Source of the DNA: Acaudatibacter sp963835495
GTDB taxonomy: Bacteria > Pseudomonadota > Alphaproteobacteria > Caulobacterales > Caulobacteraceae
NCBI GenBank assembly: GCA_963835495.1
Contig: CAWIFQ010000005.1
Span: forward strand, 558,001 to 622,000
Length of the DNA stretch: 64,000 nucleotides
Reading direction: 5' to 3'
The position numbers and the translations under genes were made by a program. Positions 7,691-17,014 of this stretch are shown one piece after another (positions within the stretch are counted from its first letter, which is position 1; each line of letters opens with the position of its first letter). The notes beneath the pieces were generated by a model. The model had not been told where the DNA came from and made no database searches. It saw only the letters and a program-made list of their open reading frames with translations.

Positions 7691-10516
7691 ATGCCGCCGC
7701 GCCTGCGCCCGACTCGGATCGAATACGTCGTCGACGGCGTGCGGCTGCGCAGCCTGCTGACCGCCGCGGCGCTCGACGCGATCGGCGACGAGGTCGAGCA
7801 GCGCCGCCGTGCGATCGAGATCCTGAAGGGCGCGCTGTTCCGCGGGCGGATGATCGCCAAGGAGCGGCTGGAGAACGGCGCCGGCGGGCTGGAGACCGCG
7901 CGCCTGCTGGCCGCCGTCACCGACGAGGTGATCAGCGCGCTCTACGACTTCACCACCATCCACGTCTTCCGCGCCCGCAACCCGACCGAGGGCGAGCGGC
8001 TGGCGCTGCTGGCGGTCGGCGGCTACGGCCGCGGCGCGCTGGCGCCGTTCTCCGACATCGATCTGCTTTTCCTGCGCCCCTACAAGCAGACCGCGCACGT
8101 CGAGAGCGTGATCGAGTTCATGCTCTACGCGCTGTGGGACCTCGGCTTCAAAGTCGGCCACGCCTCGCGCACGATCGACGAATGCGTGCGGTTGTCGCGC
8201 GAGGACGTCACCATCCGCACCTCGATCCTGGAGGCGCGGCGGCTGACTGGCGACGAGGCGCTGGCGGCGCAGCTGACCAAGCGCTTCCGCGACGAAGTGG
8301 TGAAGGGCACCGGCGCCGAGTTCGTCGCCGCCAAGCTGCGTGAGCGCGACGAGCGCCACGCCCGGGCCGGCGCCAGCCGCTTCATGGTCGAGCCCAACGT
8401 GAAAGAAGGCAAAGGTGGCCTCAGAGACCTGCACACGCTGTTCTGGATCGCCCGCTACCTGCACCCCGCCGACAGCCTCGACCAGCTCTTGAAGCTCGAC
8501 ATGTTCCAGGGCCGCGAGGTGCGCGCCTTCATCCGCGCGTTCGACTTCCTGGAAGCGGTCCGCGCCCACCTGCATTTCGCCACCGGCCGGCCGGAGGAGC
8601 GGATCAGCTTCGACCTGCAGCCGGAGCTGGCCCGGCGGATGGGCTACGCCGACCGGATCCGCTCGGGCGACCAGACCCCGGGGGTCGAGCGCTTCATGCG
8701 CCGCTATTTCCTGATCGCGCGCGAGGTCGGCGCGCTGACCCGGGTCTTCACTGCCAAGCTGGAAGCCGAGCACCTGAAGGCGGCGCCGAAGGGCCTGTCG
8801 CGCTTCCTGCCCGGCCGCCCGCCTCGCCGCCAGGCGCTGGGGGAGCCAGGCTTCCACATCGACGGCGGGCGGCTCTCGGTCGACGGGCCAGAAACCTTCG
8901 AGGCCGACCCGGCCAACATGATCCGGCTGTTCCGCCTCGCCGACCAGCGCGACCTCGACCTCCACCCCGACGCCTTCACGGCGGCGACACGGGCGCTCCA
9001 CCTGATCAGCTCCAAGCTGCGGCGCGACCCGGCGACGGCGCAGGTCTTTCTCGACGTCTTGGCGCGCGGCCGGAACCCGCGCCGCACGCTGGAGCTGATG
9101 AACGAGGCGGGGGTGCTGGGCCGCTACATCCCCGAGTTCGGACGCATCGTCGCCCAGATGCAGTTCAACATGTATCACTCGTACACGGTCGACGAGCACA
9201 CCATGCGCGCGGTCGGCGTGATCGCCGACATCGCCGCCGGGCGCTTCGCGGAGGAGCATCCGCTCTCCACCGCGATCATGCCCCTGATTGAGGACCGCGA
9301 GGCGCTGTTTCTGGCCATGCTGCTGCACGATACCGGCAAGGGTGGCGTCGGCGGCCAGGAGAAGGCCGGCGCCCGGGCGGCGCGGCAGGCCTGCGAGCGC
9401 ATGGGCCTCGAGCGCTCCAAGATCGAACTGATTGCCTGGATCGTCGAGCACCATCTGGTGATGAGCGATTTCGCCCAGAAGCGCGACGTGACCGATCCGG
9501 CCACCGTCGCCGCTTTCGCCGGCATCGTCGAGAACCCCGAACGCCTGCGCCTGCTGCTGGTGCTGACCGTGGCCGACATCCGCGCGGTGGGGCCGGGCGT
9601 GTTCAACGGCTGGAAGGGCCAGCTGCTGCGCGAGCTCTACGGCGCCACCGAGACGCTGTTCCGCGGCGGGCGGATGTCGGACGCCGCGGGCATGGCGCGG
9701 CGGCGGTTGGAGGCGATCGCCTACGACAAGCGCACCGCCCTGGTCGCCGCCGATCCCCAGGCGCGCACCTGGGCCACGGCGATGGAGGACGCCTATTTCG
9801 CCGCCTTCACCGCGGAGGAGCAGACCGCGCACTACGCCTTGGCCAAGGAGGCGGAGGACAACGGCGGAGCCTCGGCCGAGGCCAAGATCCTCGCCGACCG
9901 CAACGTCACCGAGGTGCTGGTGGCGGCCAAGGACCGCGAGGGCCTGTTCGCCGACCTGGCTCAGGCCTTCGCCAGCCTCGGCGGCAACGTCGTCGGCGCC
10001 CGCATCTTCACTTCCTCGCGCGGCGAGGCGCTCGACGCCTTCTACGTGCAGGACGTGTCCGGCCAGCCGATCGGCCGCGAGAGCCCGCGGATCCTGGCGC
10101 GGCTGGTCGAGGCGCTGGAGAGCGCAGCGCTCGGCCGTCCGCCGGCGCTGGAGCCGCGCAAGGGCGCCGAGCTGGGCCGCACCGCCGCCTTCACCATCGC
10201 CCCCGCAGTGACCATCGACAACGAGGCCTCGGCCGAATCCACCGTGATCGAGGTCTCTGGCCGCGACCGGCCGGGGCTGCTGGCCGCGCTGGCGCGAATC
10301 CTGGCGGAGGCCGAGCTGTCGATCGAGTCGGCGCACATCGACAACTACGGCGAGCGCGCGGTCGACGCCTTCTACGTCGTCACCCGCCAGGGCAAGCTGA
10401 CCGACCCGCAACGCTCCGCCGCTGTCCGCGCGCGGCTGCTGGAAGCGCTCGACGACGCCGAGCCCAACGCCGCCCGCCCAAGGCTGGAGCGCGCCAGAGC
10501 CTCCGCGGCGCGTTGA
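7691..10516 (+). CDS. glnD: [Protein-PII] uridylyltransferase / uridylyl-removing enzyme
   Basis: GlnD senses glutamine and adds or removes UMP on PII proteins, setting nitrogen status for glutamine synthetase and NtrBC. The 941 residues show the expected order. A nucleotidyltransferase domain has GGYGRGALAPFSDIDLLFL near residue 112. A linker includes EPNVKEGKGGLRDLHTLFW. An HD domain has LLHDTGKGGVGG near residue 545. Two ACT domains begin near residues 740 (VAAKDREGLFADLAQAFASL) and 855 (SGRDRPGLLAALARILAEAE). No break is seen. It is followed after 55 bp by murJ, so they may be co-transcribed. Confidence 0.96.
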   Translation: MPPRLRPTRIEYVVDGVRLRSLLTAAALDAIGDEVEQRRRAIEILKGALFRGRMIAKERLENGAGGLETARLLAAVTDEVISALYDFTTIHVFRARNPTEGERLALLAVGGYGRGALAPFSDIDLLFLRPYKQTAHVESVIEFMLYALWDLGFKVGHASRTIDECVRLSREDVTIRTSILEARRLTGDEALAAQLTKRFRDEVVKGTGAEFVAAKLRERDERHARAGASRFMVEPNVKEGKGGLRDLHTLFWIARYLHPADSLDQLLKLDMFQGREVRAFIRAFDFLEAVRAHLHFATGRPEERISFDLQPELARRMGYADRIRSGDQTPGVERFMRRYFLIAREVGALTRVFTAKLEAEHLKAAPKGLSRFLPGRPPRRQALGEPGFHIDGGRLSVDGPETFEADPANMIRLFRLADQRDLDLHPDAFTAATRALHLISSKLRRDPATAQVFLDVLARGRNPRRTLELMNEAGVLGRYIPEFGRIVAQMQFNMYHSYTVDEHTMRAVGVIADIAAGRFAEEHPLSTAIMPLIEDREALFLAMLLHDTGKGGVGGQEKAGARAARQACERMGLERSKIELIAWIVEHHLVMSDFAQKRDVTDPATVAAFAGIVENPERLRLLLVLTVADIRAVGPGVFNGWKGQLLRELYGATETLFRGGRMSDAAGMARRRLEAIAYDKRTALVAADPQARTWATAMEDAYFAAFTAEEQTAHYALAKEAEDNGGASAEAKILADRNVTEVLVAAKDREGLFADLAQAFASLGGNVVGARIFTSSRGEALDAFYVQDVSGQPIGRESPRILARLVEALESAALGRPPALEPRKGAELGRTAAFTIAPAVTIDNEASAESTVIEVSGRDRPGLLAALARILAEAELSIESAHIDNYGERAVDAFYVVTRQGKLTDPQRSAAVRARLLEALDDAEPNAARPRLERARASAAR

Positions 10517-10571
10517 AGCTTGGCCGCGCCGTCGCCTTGACCCTGCCCCGAGCGCGACCGACAAGCCGGAC

Positions 10572-12260
10572 GTGACCGCGAGCGAATCACCCATGGATGG
10601 CGTCGTGGCGCGCGAAGCAGCCCCGCAGCCCTCGCCGCGCGACGAGCCGGACACGCGGCGCAGCGCCGGCATCGTCGGCATCGCGGTGATGGGCTCGCGC
10701 GTATTCGGCCTCGCCCGCGAGCTGGTGTTCACCTCCATGTTCGGCGCCGGCAAGGTGCTCGACGCCTACTACGGCGCGTTCCAGATTCCGAACCTGCTGC
10801 GCGACCTGTTTGCCGAAGGATCGCTCTCGACCGCCTTCACCGCCCTCTTCGCCCGCACCTGGGACAAGGAAGGCGACGAGCCGGCCTGGAAGCTGGCCAA
10901 CCTCACCCTGAGCGCGATGATCTTCATCATCGGCATCGTCTCGGTCGTCGCCATCGCCGGCGCGCCGCTGATCGTCGAGGCGACCAACTTCGGCTTCCAC
11001 AACGTGCCGGGAAAGTTCGAGCTCGCGGTCAGCCTGACCCGGGTGATGTTCCCGTTCATTCTGTTCGTCTCGCTGGCGGCGGCGGTGATGGGGATGCTCA
11101 ACGCCCGCTTCATCTTCGGCATCCCCGCTTCGGCCTCGACGGTGTTCAACATCGTCTCGGTGATCTTCGGGGTCTCCCTCGCCTTCCTGTTCGACGCCAA
11201 GGCGCGCGCCACCTGGCCGCACCCGGTGTTCGGCGAGGCGTCGGCCTATGGCGTCAGCCTCGGCGTGCTTCTGGGCGGCCTGGCGCAACTTGGCATGCAG
11301 CTCCCAGCGCTGTTCAAGCTCGGCTTCCGATTCCACTGGCGCCTGGAGCTGAGCAATCCGCGCCTGCGCGAGCTGTGGTCGCTGATGTGGCCCAGCGTGA
11401 TCGCCGGGGCGGCGGTGCAGGTGAACGTGGTGGTCAACGGCATGTTCGCTTCGGAGTTCGACGGCGGCCGCTCGTGGCTCAACTGCGCCTTCCGCCTGAT
11501 GCAGTTCCCGATCGGCTTGTTCGGCGTCTCGCTGGCGACCGTCACCCTGCCGGCGGTGGCGCGCAAGTTCGCCCGCGACGACATGGCCTCGTTCGGGAGC
11601 ACGGTGCGCAGCTCGATGCGGCTGACGCTGTTCCTCAGCGTTCCGGCGGCCGCCGGCCTGGCCGCGCTGGCGCACCCGATCATCGGACTGATCTACCAGC
11701 ACGGCCATTTCAGCGCCCGCGACACCGACCAGACCGCCCTGGTGCTGCAGGCTTACGCGGTCGGCCTCGCCGGCTACGCCGCGATCAAGGTGCTGACCCC
11801 CTGCTTCTACGCCCTCAACCTGCCGCGCACCCCGCTGCGGATCAGCCTGATCGCCATCGGCGTCAACCTGGCGCTCAATCTCGCCAATGCCAGCCTGCTG
11901 GGCTTCGGCGTCGCCGGGCTGGCGGTGGCGACTTCCTGCGTCGCTCTGGCCAATTTCGGCCAGCTTTGCGCCGCGCTCAGCCGGCAGGTCGACTTCGGCG
12001 GCCTCGGCGAATGGGCCGCGTTTCTGTTGCGCGTCGGCCTGGCCGCCGGACTTTGCGGCGGCGCGGCGTGGGGCATCGATCATCTCGCCGAGGTCCACCT
12101 GCACGCAGCCGCGCTCCGCGTGCTCGGCTTGATGGTCGCGATCGGCGTCGCGGTCTGCGTCTATGCCGGCTGCGCCTACGCCTTGCGCATCAACGAGACC
12201 ACTGAGTTCATCGCCGCGATCAGCCGGCGCCTGCTTAGGCGCCGCGCGAAGGCGGCCTGA
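10572..12260 (+). CDS. murJ: Lipid II flippase MurJ (MviN)
   Basis: The 562-residue membrane protein begins, after a short polar N-terminus, with GIVGIAVMGSRVFGLAREL and YYGAFQIPNLLRDLFAEGSLSTAF. This is the highly conserved first part of MurJ, which flips lipid II across the inner membrane for peptidoglycan synthesis. Fourteen helices are expected and the hydrophobic pattern fits. Later conserved pieces include LPAVARKFARDD and LLQAYAVGL-type segments. The start is a GTG at 10572; an ATG at 10593 is also possible. The same pairing with glnD is known in other alphaproteobacteria. Confidence 0.95.
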   Translation: MTASESPMDGVVAREAAPQPSPRDEPDTRRSAGIVGIAVMGSRVFGLARELVFTSMFGAGKVLDAYYGAFQIPNLLRDLFAEGSLSTAFTALFARTWDKEGDEPAWKLANLTLSAMIFIIGIVSVVAIAGAPLIVEATNFGFHNVPGKFELAVSLTRVMFPFILFVSLAAAVMGMLNARFIFGIPASASTVFNIVSVIFGVSLAFLFDAKARATWPHPVFGEASAYGVSLGVLLGGLAQLGMQLPALFKLGFRFHWRLELSNPRLRELWSLMWPSVIAGAAVQVNVVVNGMFASEFDGGRSWLNCAFRLMQFPIGLFGVSLATVTLPAVARKFARDDMASFGSTVRSSMRLTLFLSVPAAAGLAALAHPIIGLIYQHGHFSARDTDQTALVLQAYAVGLAGYAAIKVLTPCFYALNLPRTPLRISLIAIGVNLALNLANASLLGFGVAGLAVATSCVALANFGQLCAALSRQVDFGGLGEWAAFLLRVGLAAGLCGGAAWGIDHLAEVHLHAAALRVLGLMVAIGVAVCVYAGCAYALRINETTEFIAAISRRLLRRRAKAA

Positions 12261-12447
12261 TGTAGGTCCGCTTTCGCGCGGAGCGGCGGACAAGGCTGAA
12301 ATCCTTGCTCCGTGTGCCTCTTCCCCTTAAGCCCCCGCCATGGCTCTTACCCCCACGAGAAGCTGGCGATGGCGCCGGTCGATCCCCTGACCCGCCCCGG
12401 CGCGCGCGCCGCGCCGCCGCTTCCACGCGCTTCAAGAGCCACTCCCG

Positions 12448-13491
12448 ATGAATGAACCCAAAGCCGCCGCCTATGTCGGCCCCAAACGCGTCTTCTCCGG
12501 CGTCCAGCCCTCCGGCGACCTGCACCTCGGCAACTACCTCGGCGCCCTGGTGAAGTTCGTCGCCCTGCAGGACGAGGCCGAGTGCCTCTACTGCGTGGTC
12601 GACCAGCACGCGATCACCCAGTGGCAGGAGCCGGCGAAGCTCACCGCCCAGACCCGCGAGATCGCCGCCGCCTATCTCGCCGCCGGCGTCGATCCGGCCA
12701 AGGCGATCATCTTCCCGCAGTCGGCGGTGCCGGCTCACACCGAGCTGGCCTGGATCTTCCAGTGCGTGGCCCGGGTGGGCTGGATGGACCGGATGACCCA
12801 GTTCAAGGACAAGGTCGGCAAGAACAAGGAGCGCGCCAGCGTCGGGCTCTACACCTACCCGGTGCTGCAGGCCGCCGACATCCTGCTCTACAAGGCCACC
12901 CACGTGCCGGTGGGCGAGGACCAGAAGCAGCACCTGGAGCTGACGCGCGACATCGCCGCCAAGTTCAACCACGACTTCGGCGCGCCCGGCTTCTTCCCGC
13001 TGACCGAGTCGGTGATCGAGACCGAAGCCGGGGCGCGGCTGGTCATGAGCCTGCGCGACGGCAAGGTGAAGATGTCGAAGTCCGACCCTTCCGACCAGTC
13101 CCGCATCAATCTCACCGACGACACCGACACGATCGCCAGCAAGGTCCGCCGCGCCAAGACCGACCCCGACCCGCTGCCGGACACCCTCGAGGGCCTGGAG
13201 GGCCGGCCCGAGGCCGACAACCTGGTCGGCATCTTCGCCGCGCTCTCGGACCAATCGAAGGCGGACGTGCTGAAGACCTTCGGAGGCCAGGGTTTCGGCC
13301 AGAACTTCAAGCCGGCGCTGACCGACCTCCTGATCGCCCGGCTGGCGCCGGTGACCTCGCGCATGCGCGGCCTGCTGGCCGACCCGGGCCAGATCGATGG
13401 CGTGCTGGCCGAAGGGGCGGAAAAGGCCCGGGCGCTGGCCGAGCCGATCCTGGCCGAAACCAAGAAGATCGTCGGCTTCTGGCCGGGGTGA
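12448..13491 (+). CDS. trpS: Tryptophanyl-tRNA synthetase
   Basis: This class I aminoacyl-tRNA synthetase charges tRNA-Trp. The HIGH-like signature is in SGDLHLGNYLGALVKF, the KMSKS loop is VKMSKSDPSDQSRINL, and PVGEDQKQHLELTRDIAAKFN is the usual TrpRS segment. Length (347 residues) matches bacterial TrpRS. The ATG at 12448 has no strong ribosome site. The 187 bp upstream hold no recognisable regulatory element beyond a weak GTCCGC/GCGGAC inverted repeat just after murJ. Confidence 0.96.
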   Translation: MNEPKAAAYVGPKRVFSGVQPSGDLHLGNYLGALVKFVALQDEAECLYCVVDQHAITQWQEPAKLTAQTREIAAAYLAAGVDPAKAIIFPQSAVPAHTELAWIFQCVARVGWMDRMTQFKDKVGKNKERASVGLYTYPVLQAADILLYKATHVPVGEDQKQHLELTRDIAAKFNHDFGAPGFFPLTESVIETEAGARLVMSLRDGKVKMSKSDPSDQSRINLTDDTDTIASKVRRAKTDPDPLPDTLEGLEGRPEADNLVGIFAALSDQSKADVLKTFGGQGFGQNFKPALTDLLIARLAPVTSRMRGLLADPGQIDGVLAEGAEKARALAEPILAETKKIVGFWPG

Positions 13492-13513
13492 GGTTCGCCT
13501 TACCCCTATTTAC

Positions 13514-13629
13514 GGTCATCACCGGGCGTAAGTCCCGGTGAGCCATGCACGCAGACTGGCGGGTAGCCGCGCTTGGCGCGGCTACGACAAGGATCGCGTT
13601 CTTGGATAGCCGGGCGCCCGGCTATGACC
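13514..13629. repeat. Intergenic palindromic repeat family B, copy 2
   Basis: A 116-bp element with the same GGTCAT and ATGACC ends as copy 1 at 1607. It shares the stretches CCATGCACGC, CCGCGCTTGGCGCGGC and TCTTGGATAGCCGGG. It lies between the tandem genes trpS and nfu. The third hairpin has a shorter loop than in copy 1. Confidence 0.75.
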
Positions 13630-13702
13630 GCCGCTAGGGGTGAGACGGCGCGTCAGGTTGCGCCGGCCGCTCGTTCGGCCCATCTAACGGCCAGGAGACA
13701 CC

Positions 13703-14266
13703 ATGTTTATCCAGACTGAAGCTACGCCGAACCCCGAAGTGCTGAAGTTCCTGCCCGGCCGCGAGGTGCTGCCTGGCGCATCGCGGGAATTCACCACCCT
13801 GGCCGCCGCCAACGCCTCGCCGCTCGCCCGCGCCCTGTTCGGGCTGCCCGGCGTCACCCGGGTCTACTTCGGCGACGACTTCCTGACCGTGATGAAGGAC
13901 CCCGACTACGAGTGGGCGCACCTGAAGGCGCCGATCCTGGCCGAGATCATGGACCACTTCACCTCCGGCGCCGCGCTGATCGAAGCCGCCGAGGTGTTGG
14001 AGGACGAGGAAGTCTACGAAGGCGAGACCGCCATGGTGGTCGCCGAGATCAAGGACCTGATCGAGACACGCATCCGCCCGGCGGTCGCGCAGGACGGCGG
14101 CGATATCATGTTCTCGCGCTTTGAGGCCGACACCGGCGTGGTGTGGCTGAACATGCGCGGCGCCTGCTCGAGCTGCCCGTCGTCCGCGGCGACGCTGAAG
14201 AGCGGCGTCGAGAACCTGCTGCGCCACTACGTGCCTGAAGTGACGCGGGTGGAGCAGACCCTCTGA
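13703..14266 (+). CDS. nfu: NifU-like Fe-S scaffold/carrier protein (Nfu type)
   Basis: The 187-residue product has an N-terminal Nfu_N domain (MFIQTEATPNPEVLKFLPG) and a C-terminal NifU domain with the cluster-binding cysteines C155 and C158 in RGACSSCPSS. Such proteins receive Fe-S clusters from the Suf/Isc scaffold and pass them to apoproteins. It begins 74 bp after repeat B and its stop overlaps the proposed CTG start of tsaB as CTGA. It therefore leads an operon of nfu, tsaB, rimI and possibly fur, a grouping also remembered from other Caulobacterales. Confidence 0.94.
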   Translation: MFIQTEATPNPEVLKFLPGREVLPGASREFTTLAAANASPLARALFGLPGVTRVYFGDDFLTVMKDPDYEWAHLKAPILAEIMDHFTSGAALIEAAEVLEDEEVYEGETAMVVAEIKDLIETRIRPAVAQDGGDIMFSRFEADTGVVWLNMRGACSSCPSSAATLKSGVENLLRHYVPEVTRVEQTL

Positions 14267-14916
14267 CAGCCCCTGCGGCGAGGAAAATCCTCGTCATCGA
14301 CACCTGTCTCGCCGCCTGCCAGGTCGGAGTCCTCGACGACTGGCGGCCTATCTTCGGACTTTCCGAGCCGATGGAGCGCGGCCACCAGGAACGCCTGGCG
14401 CCGATGGCCGGCGAGGTGATGGCGGGGGCCAAGCTGGCTTTTTCCGACATCGACAAGATCGTGGTCACGGTCGGCCCCGGCTCGTTCACCGGGCTGCGCG
14501 TGGGTCTGGCGTTCGCCAAGGGCCTGCATCTCGCCACCGGCGCCCCGCTGGCCGGGATCGGCACGCTGGCCGCGCTGGCCGCCAGCGCCGGCGCCGATGG
14601 CCTGTGCGCTGGCGCGATCGATGCGCGGCGCGGCTTGATCTACCTGCAGCCGTTCGCGGACGGCCGCCCGCTCGCTGAAGCCGACATCCTCCCGGCGTCG
14701 GAAGCCGCCGACCGCCTGGAGGCGATCGCGCCGGGCCGGTGGCGCGTCGCCGGGCCGGGCGCGCAGCTGCTGGCCGGCGCCGACAACGTCGAGGCGGTCC
14801 AGCTCGCCGCGGCGGACCTGCTGGCGCTGGGCGAACTGGCGGCGGCCGCCACGTCATCCGACGACCTCAAGCCGGTCTACCTGCGGGCGCCCGACGCCAA
14901 GCTGATGGCGACGTGA
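14263..14916 (+). CDS. tsaB: tRNA threonylcarbamoyladenosine biosynthesis protein TsaB
   Basis: TsaB is the TsaD partner in making N6-threonylcarbamoyladenosine at A37 of ANN-decoding tRNAs. The product has KILVIDTCLAACQVGVLDD near its start, HQERLAPMAGEVMAGAKLAFSDIDKI, VVTVGPGSFTGLRVGLAFAKGL and GAIDARRGLIYLQPF, all family hallmarks. In this frame there is no ATG, GTG or TTG between the upstream stop at 14236 and the conserved N-terminus. The only plausible initiator is CTG at 14263, which overlaps the nfu stop as CTGA. An ATG at 14371 would delete the first strand. Length from the CTG is 217 residues. It overlaps rimI by GTGA. Confidence 0.9.
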   Translation: MTAPAARKILVIDTCLAACQVGVLDDWRPIFGLSEPMERGHQERLAPMAGEVMAGAKLAFSDIDKIVVTVGPGSFTGLRVGLAFAKGLHLATGAPLAGIGTLAALAASAGADGLCAGAIDARRGLIYLQPFADGRPLAEADILPASEAADRLEAIAPGRWRVAGPGAQLLAGADNVEAVQLAAADLLALGELAAAATSSDDLKPVYLRAPDAKLMAT

Positions 14917-15359
14917 AGCTGCGGCCGGCGAGCGCCGCCGACGCCGCGGCGATGGCGCAGACGCACGCGGCGGCCTTCCCGGCGCCGTGGTCCGCCGAAG
15001 ACATTCGCCGTTTCGCCGAAGAACCCGGCGGCTTCGCCCTCGTCGCCGAAGGCGCCGCCGGCATGGCCGGCTTCATCCTCTGCCGGGTGATGGCCGGCGA
15101 GGGCGAGATCCTGACCCTCGCCGTGCGGCCGCGGTCGCGCCGCCGCGGCGTCGCCACCGCGCTGGTCGAGGCGGCTCTGGCCGTCGCCGCCCAGACCGCC
15201 GGGGCCATGTTCCTCGAGGTCGCCGACGACAATCCCGGCGCCCTCGCCCTCTACCAGCGAAGCGGGTTCACGGCGGTCGGCCGCCGCGCCGGTTACTACG
15301 CCAGGCCTGGCGCAGCGTCGGCCGACGCCGTCGTCATGCGGCGGGCGCTTAACAGTTAG
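14913..15359 (+). CDS. rimI: Ribosomal-protein-alanine N-acetyltransferase, GNAT family
   Basis: The GTG at 14913 overlaps the tsaB stop (GTGA), giving 148 residues. The GNAT fold is clear: HAAAFPAPWSAEDIRRF, ILTLAVRPRSRRRGVATALVEAAL (the acetyl-CoA motif A), and FLEVADDNPGALALYQRSGFTAVGRRAGYYA (motif B). RimI acetylates the N-terminus of ribosomal protein S18, and the tsaB-rimI pairing supports that assignment over a generic acetyltransferase. Confidence 0.9.
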   Translation: MKLRPASAADAAAMAQTHAAAFPAPWSAEDIRRFAEEPGGFALVAEGAAGMAGFILCRVMAGEGEILTLAVRPRSRRRGVATALVEAALAVAAQTAGAMFLEVADDNPGALALYQRSGFTAVGRRAGYYARPGAASADAVVMRRALNS

Positions 15360-15411
15360 GGCGCGGCGGCCTATTTTGCTGGCGGGAAATCCTTCCCACG
15401 GAGTGGCCCGC

Positions 15412-15819
15412 TTGGACCGCCTGGAAAAGCTCTGCCTGGACAAGGGCATGCGCATGACCGACCAGCGCCGCGTGATCGCGCGGGTGCTCTCGGTCGCGCA
15501 CGACCACCCGGACGTCGAGGAGCTGCACCGCCGCGCCCACGCGGTCGACCCGCACATCTCGATCGCCACCGTCTATCGCACCGTGCGTCTGTTCGAGGAG
15601 GCCGGCATCCTCACCCGCCACGACTTCCAGGGCGGCCGCTCGCGCTACGAGGAAGCCCCGGAGACCCACCACGACCACCTGATCGACATGAAGAGCGGCA
15701 AGGTGGTCGAGTTCGTCGACGAGGAAATCGAGGCCCTGCAGGCCGCCATCGCCAAGAAACTCGGCTACCGCCTGGTCGACCACCGGCTGGAACTCTACGG
15801 CGTGCCGGTCGAGGAATAG
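15412..15819 (+). CDS. fur: Ferric uptake regulator, Fur family
   Basis: Fur uses iron as co-repressor. The 135-residue product starts at TTG with GGAG eight bases upstream and reads MDRLEKLCLDKGMRMTDQR. The winged helix contains ISIATVYRTVRLFEEAGI, and the metal site is in THHDHLIDMKSGKVVEF. The CxxC zinc pair of the E. coli protein is replaced by DMKS, as remembered from alphaproteobacterial Fur proteins, so structural zinc is probably absent. A GTG at 15403 is an alternative start. Position after rimI suggests operon membership, with a 52-bp gap that may hold its own promoter. Confidence 0.92.
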   Translation: MDRLEKLCLDKGMRMTDQRRVIARVLSVAHDHPDVEELHRRAHAVDPHISIATVYRTVRLFEEAGILTRHDFQGGRSRYEEAPETHHDHLIDMKSGKVVEFVDEEIEALQAAIAKKLGYRLVDHRLELYGVPVEE

Positions 15820-15840
15820 GTCCTCTCCGAAGGCCCCGAG

Positions 15841-15950
15841 CCCCCTCCACCGCTTCGCGGTCACCCTCCCCCTGCGGGTGAGGAGAAGAAAGCGCCGACC
15901 TGATCCCCTCCCCCAGAGGGGGAGGGGGACCCCGAAGGGGTGGAGGGGGA
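15841..15950. repeat. Intergenic repeat family C, copy 1
   Basis: A CCCCCTCCACC...GGTGGAGGGGG element of about 110 bp with inner pairs such as CCCCTCCCCCAGAGGGGGAGGGG. It sits between the convergent fur and esterase genes. Related copies are at 43848-43957 and, in a divergent form, 18060-18180. Confidence 0.75.
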
Positions 15951-15958
15951 GCCGCCGG

Positions 15959-16808
15959 CTACTCCGCCGGGACCGCCGCGCGCTGCGGCTCGGGCGCCCG
16001 CTCCGGGAACACCTCCGGGGCGATCGCCCAGCGGCGGAAGAAGCCGCCGATCGTCGCCATCATCGCCGGCTGGATTTCCGGGTGGTTGGCGAAGCCGTGC
16101 GGCAGGCCGGCGTAGATGTGCAGGTCGACCTTGCCGCCGACCGCGCGCACCCGCTCCTCGAACCGGCGGGACGCGCTGACCGGGACCACCTTGTCGGCGT
16201 CGCCATGCAGCAGCATCACCGGCGGAAAGGCCGCCGTCACGTGCTCGATCGGGCTGGCCAGCGCCGCGGCTTCTTCTGACGCATCCGCGCCCGGCAGCGA
16301 CTTCGCCGCCAGGCCGCCGGAGGGCCGCGCCCCCGCGATGTAGAACAGCACCGGCGGATAGATCGCCGTCACCGCCGCCGCCTCGCCGGAGACGCCGGCC
16401 ATGCCCTCCGGCGGGTCCAGCCGCGCATCGCCCGGCGTGCCGGCCGCCAGCAGCACCAGGTGCGCGCCGGCCGAGTGGCCCTCGAGGCAGAGCTTGTCGG
16501 GGTCGAAGCCGAGTTCGCCGGCGTTCTGCTTGGCCCAGCGGATCGCGCGTTTGACGTCGTGGATGCAGGCTGGGAACGGCGCCTCCCCGGTCAGCCGGTA
16601 TTCCGACGCCAGCGCCACGAACCCCTGCCCGGCCAGCAGCCGGCAGCAGTTCGACCAGCATGTCCTTCGAGCCGCGCGACCAGCCGCCGCCATGCACGAC
16701 CAGCACCGCCGCGCCGTTGCGCTGCGCCGGCCGATAGACGTCCAACTTCAGCGGCCGATTTCCCGCGTCGCCATAGACGACGTCCTTGCGCTCCTCGATG
16801 TCCGCCAC
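15959..16808 (-). CDS. Alpha/beta hydrolase (esterase/lipase), frameshifted as read
   Basis: The first frame starts MADIEERKDVVYGDAGNRPL and includes the oxyanion motif VHGGGWSRGSKDM. After a one-base shift near 16643 the protein continues with GQGFVALASEYRL, the nucleophile elbow LEGHSAGAHL, an acid in LLHGDADKVVPV and a histidine in AGLPHGFANH. Removing one C from the coding-strand run at the shift gives 282 residues. This is the HGGG-type (HSL/BD-FAE-like) esterase family; the substrate is unknown. The break most likely reflects a sequence error. The Ala/Pro-rich C-terminal tail ends beside repeat C. Confidence 0.78.
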
Positions 16809-16886
16809 GGCGTCCTCCCTTTGGTTGTCGCCACCCTAATCCCTGGGCGCCAGTGACCACAACGAAGGCCTTGAACTCCCCCTGCC

Positions 16887-17014
16887 GTCACCCCGGAAAG
16901 ACCGCAGGTCTTGTCCGGCGGCCGAGCGCGCCGGTTCCAAGACGACTTCCAGCTTGGCGGCGGCCCGTCCGGCCCCGGTTCGGCGCGTCCTGGCGGACGC
17001 TTGGCCGGGGTGAC
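16887..17014. repeat. Intergenic palindromic repeat family A, copy 2
   Basis: A 128-bp element with terminal GTCACCCCGG and GCCGGGGTGAC, sharing TTCCAAGACG and CCAGCT-like pieces with copy 1. It fills much of the 308-bp gap between the divergent esterase and aldo/keto reductase genes. A promoter for the latter must lie in the remaining 100 bp. Confidence 0.8.

Noticed and set aside
6512..10753. A very long open frame on the minus strand opposite glnD and the CPBP gene
   Set aside because: It is rich in Arg, Gly, Gln and His without domains, typical of the antisense of a GC-rich gene, and it overlaps the fully supported glnD.
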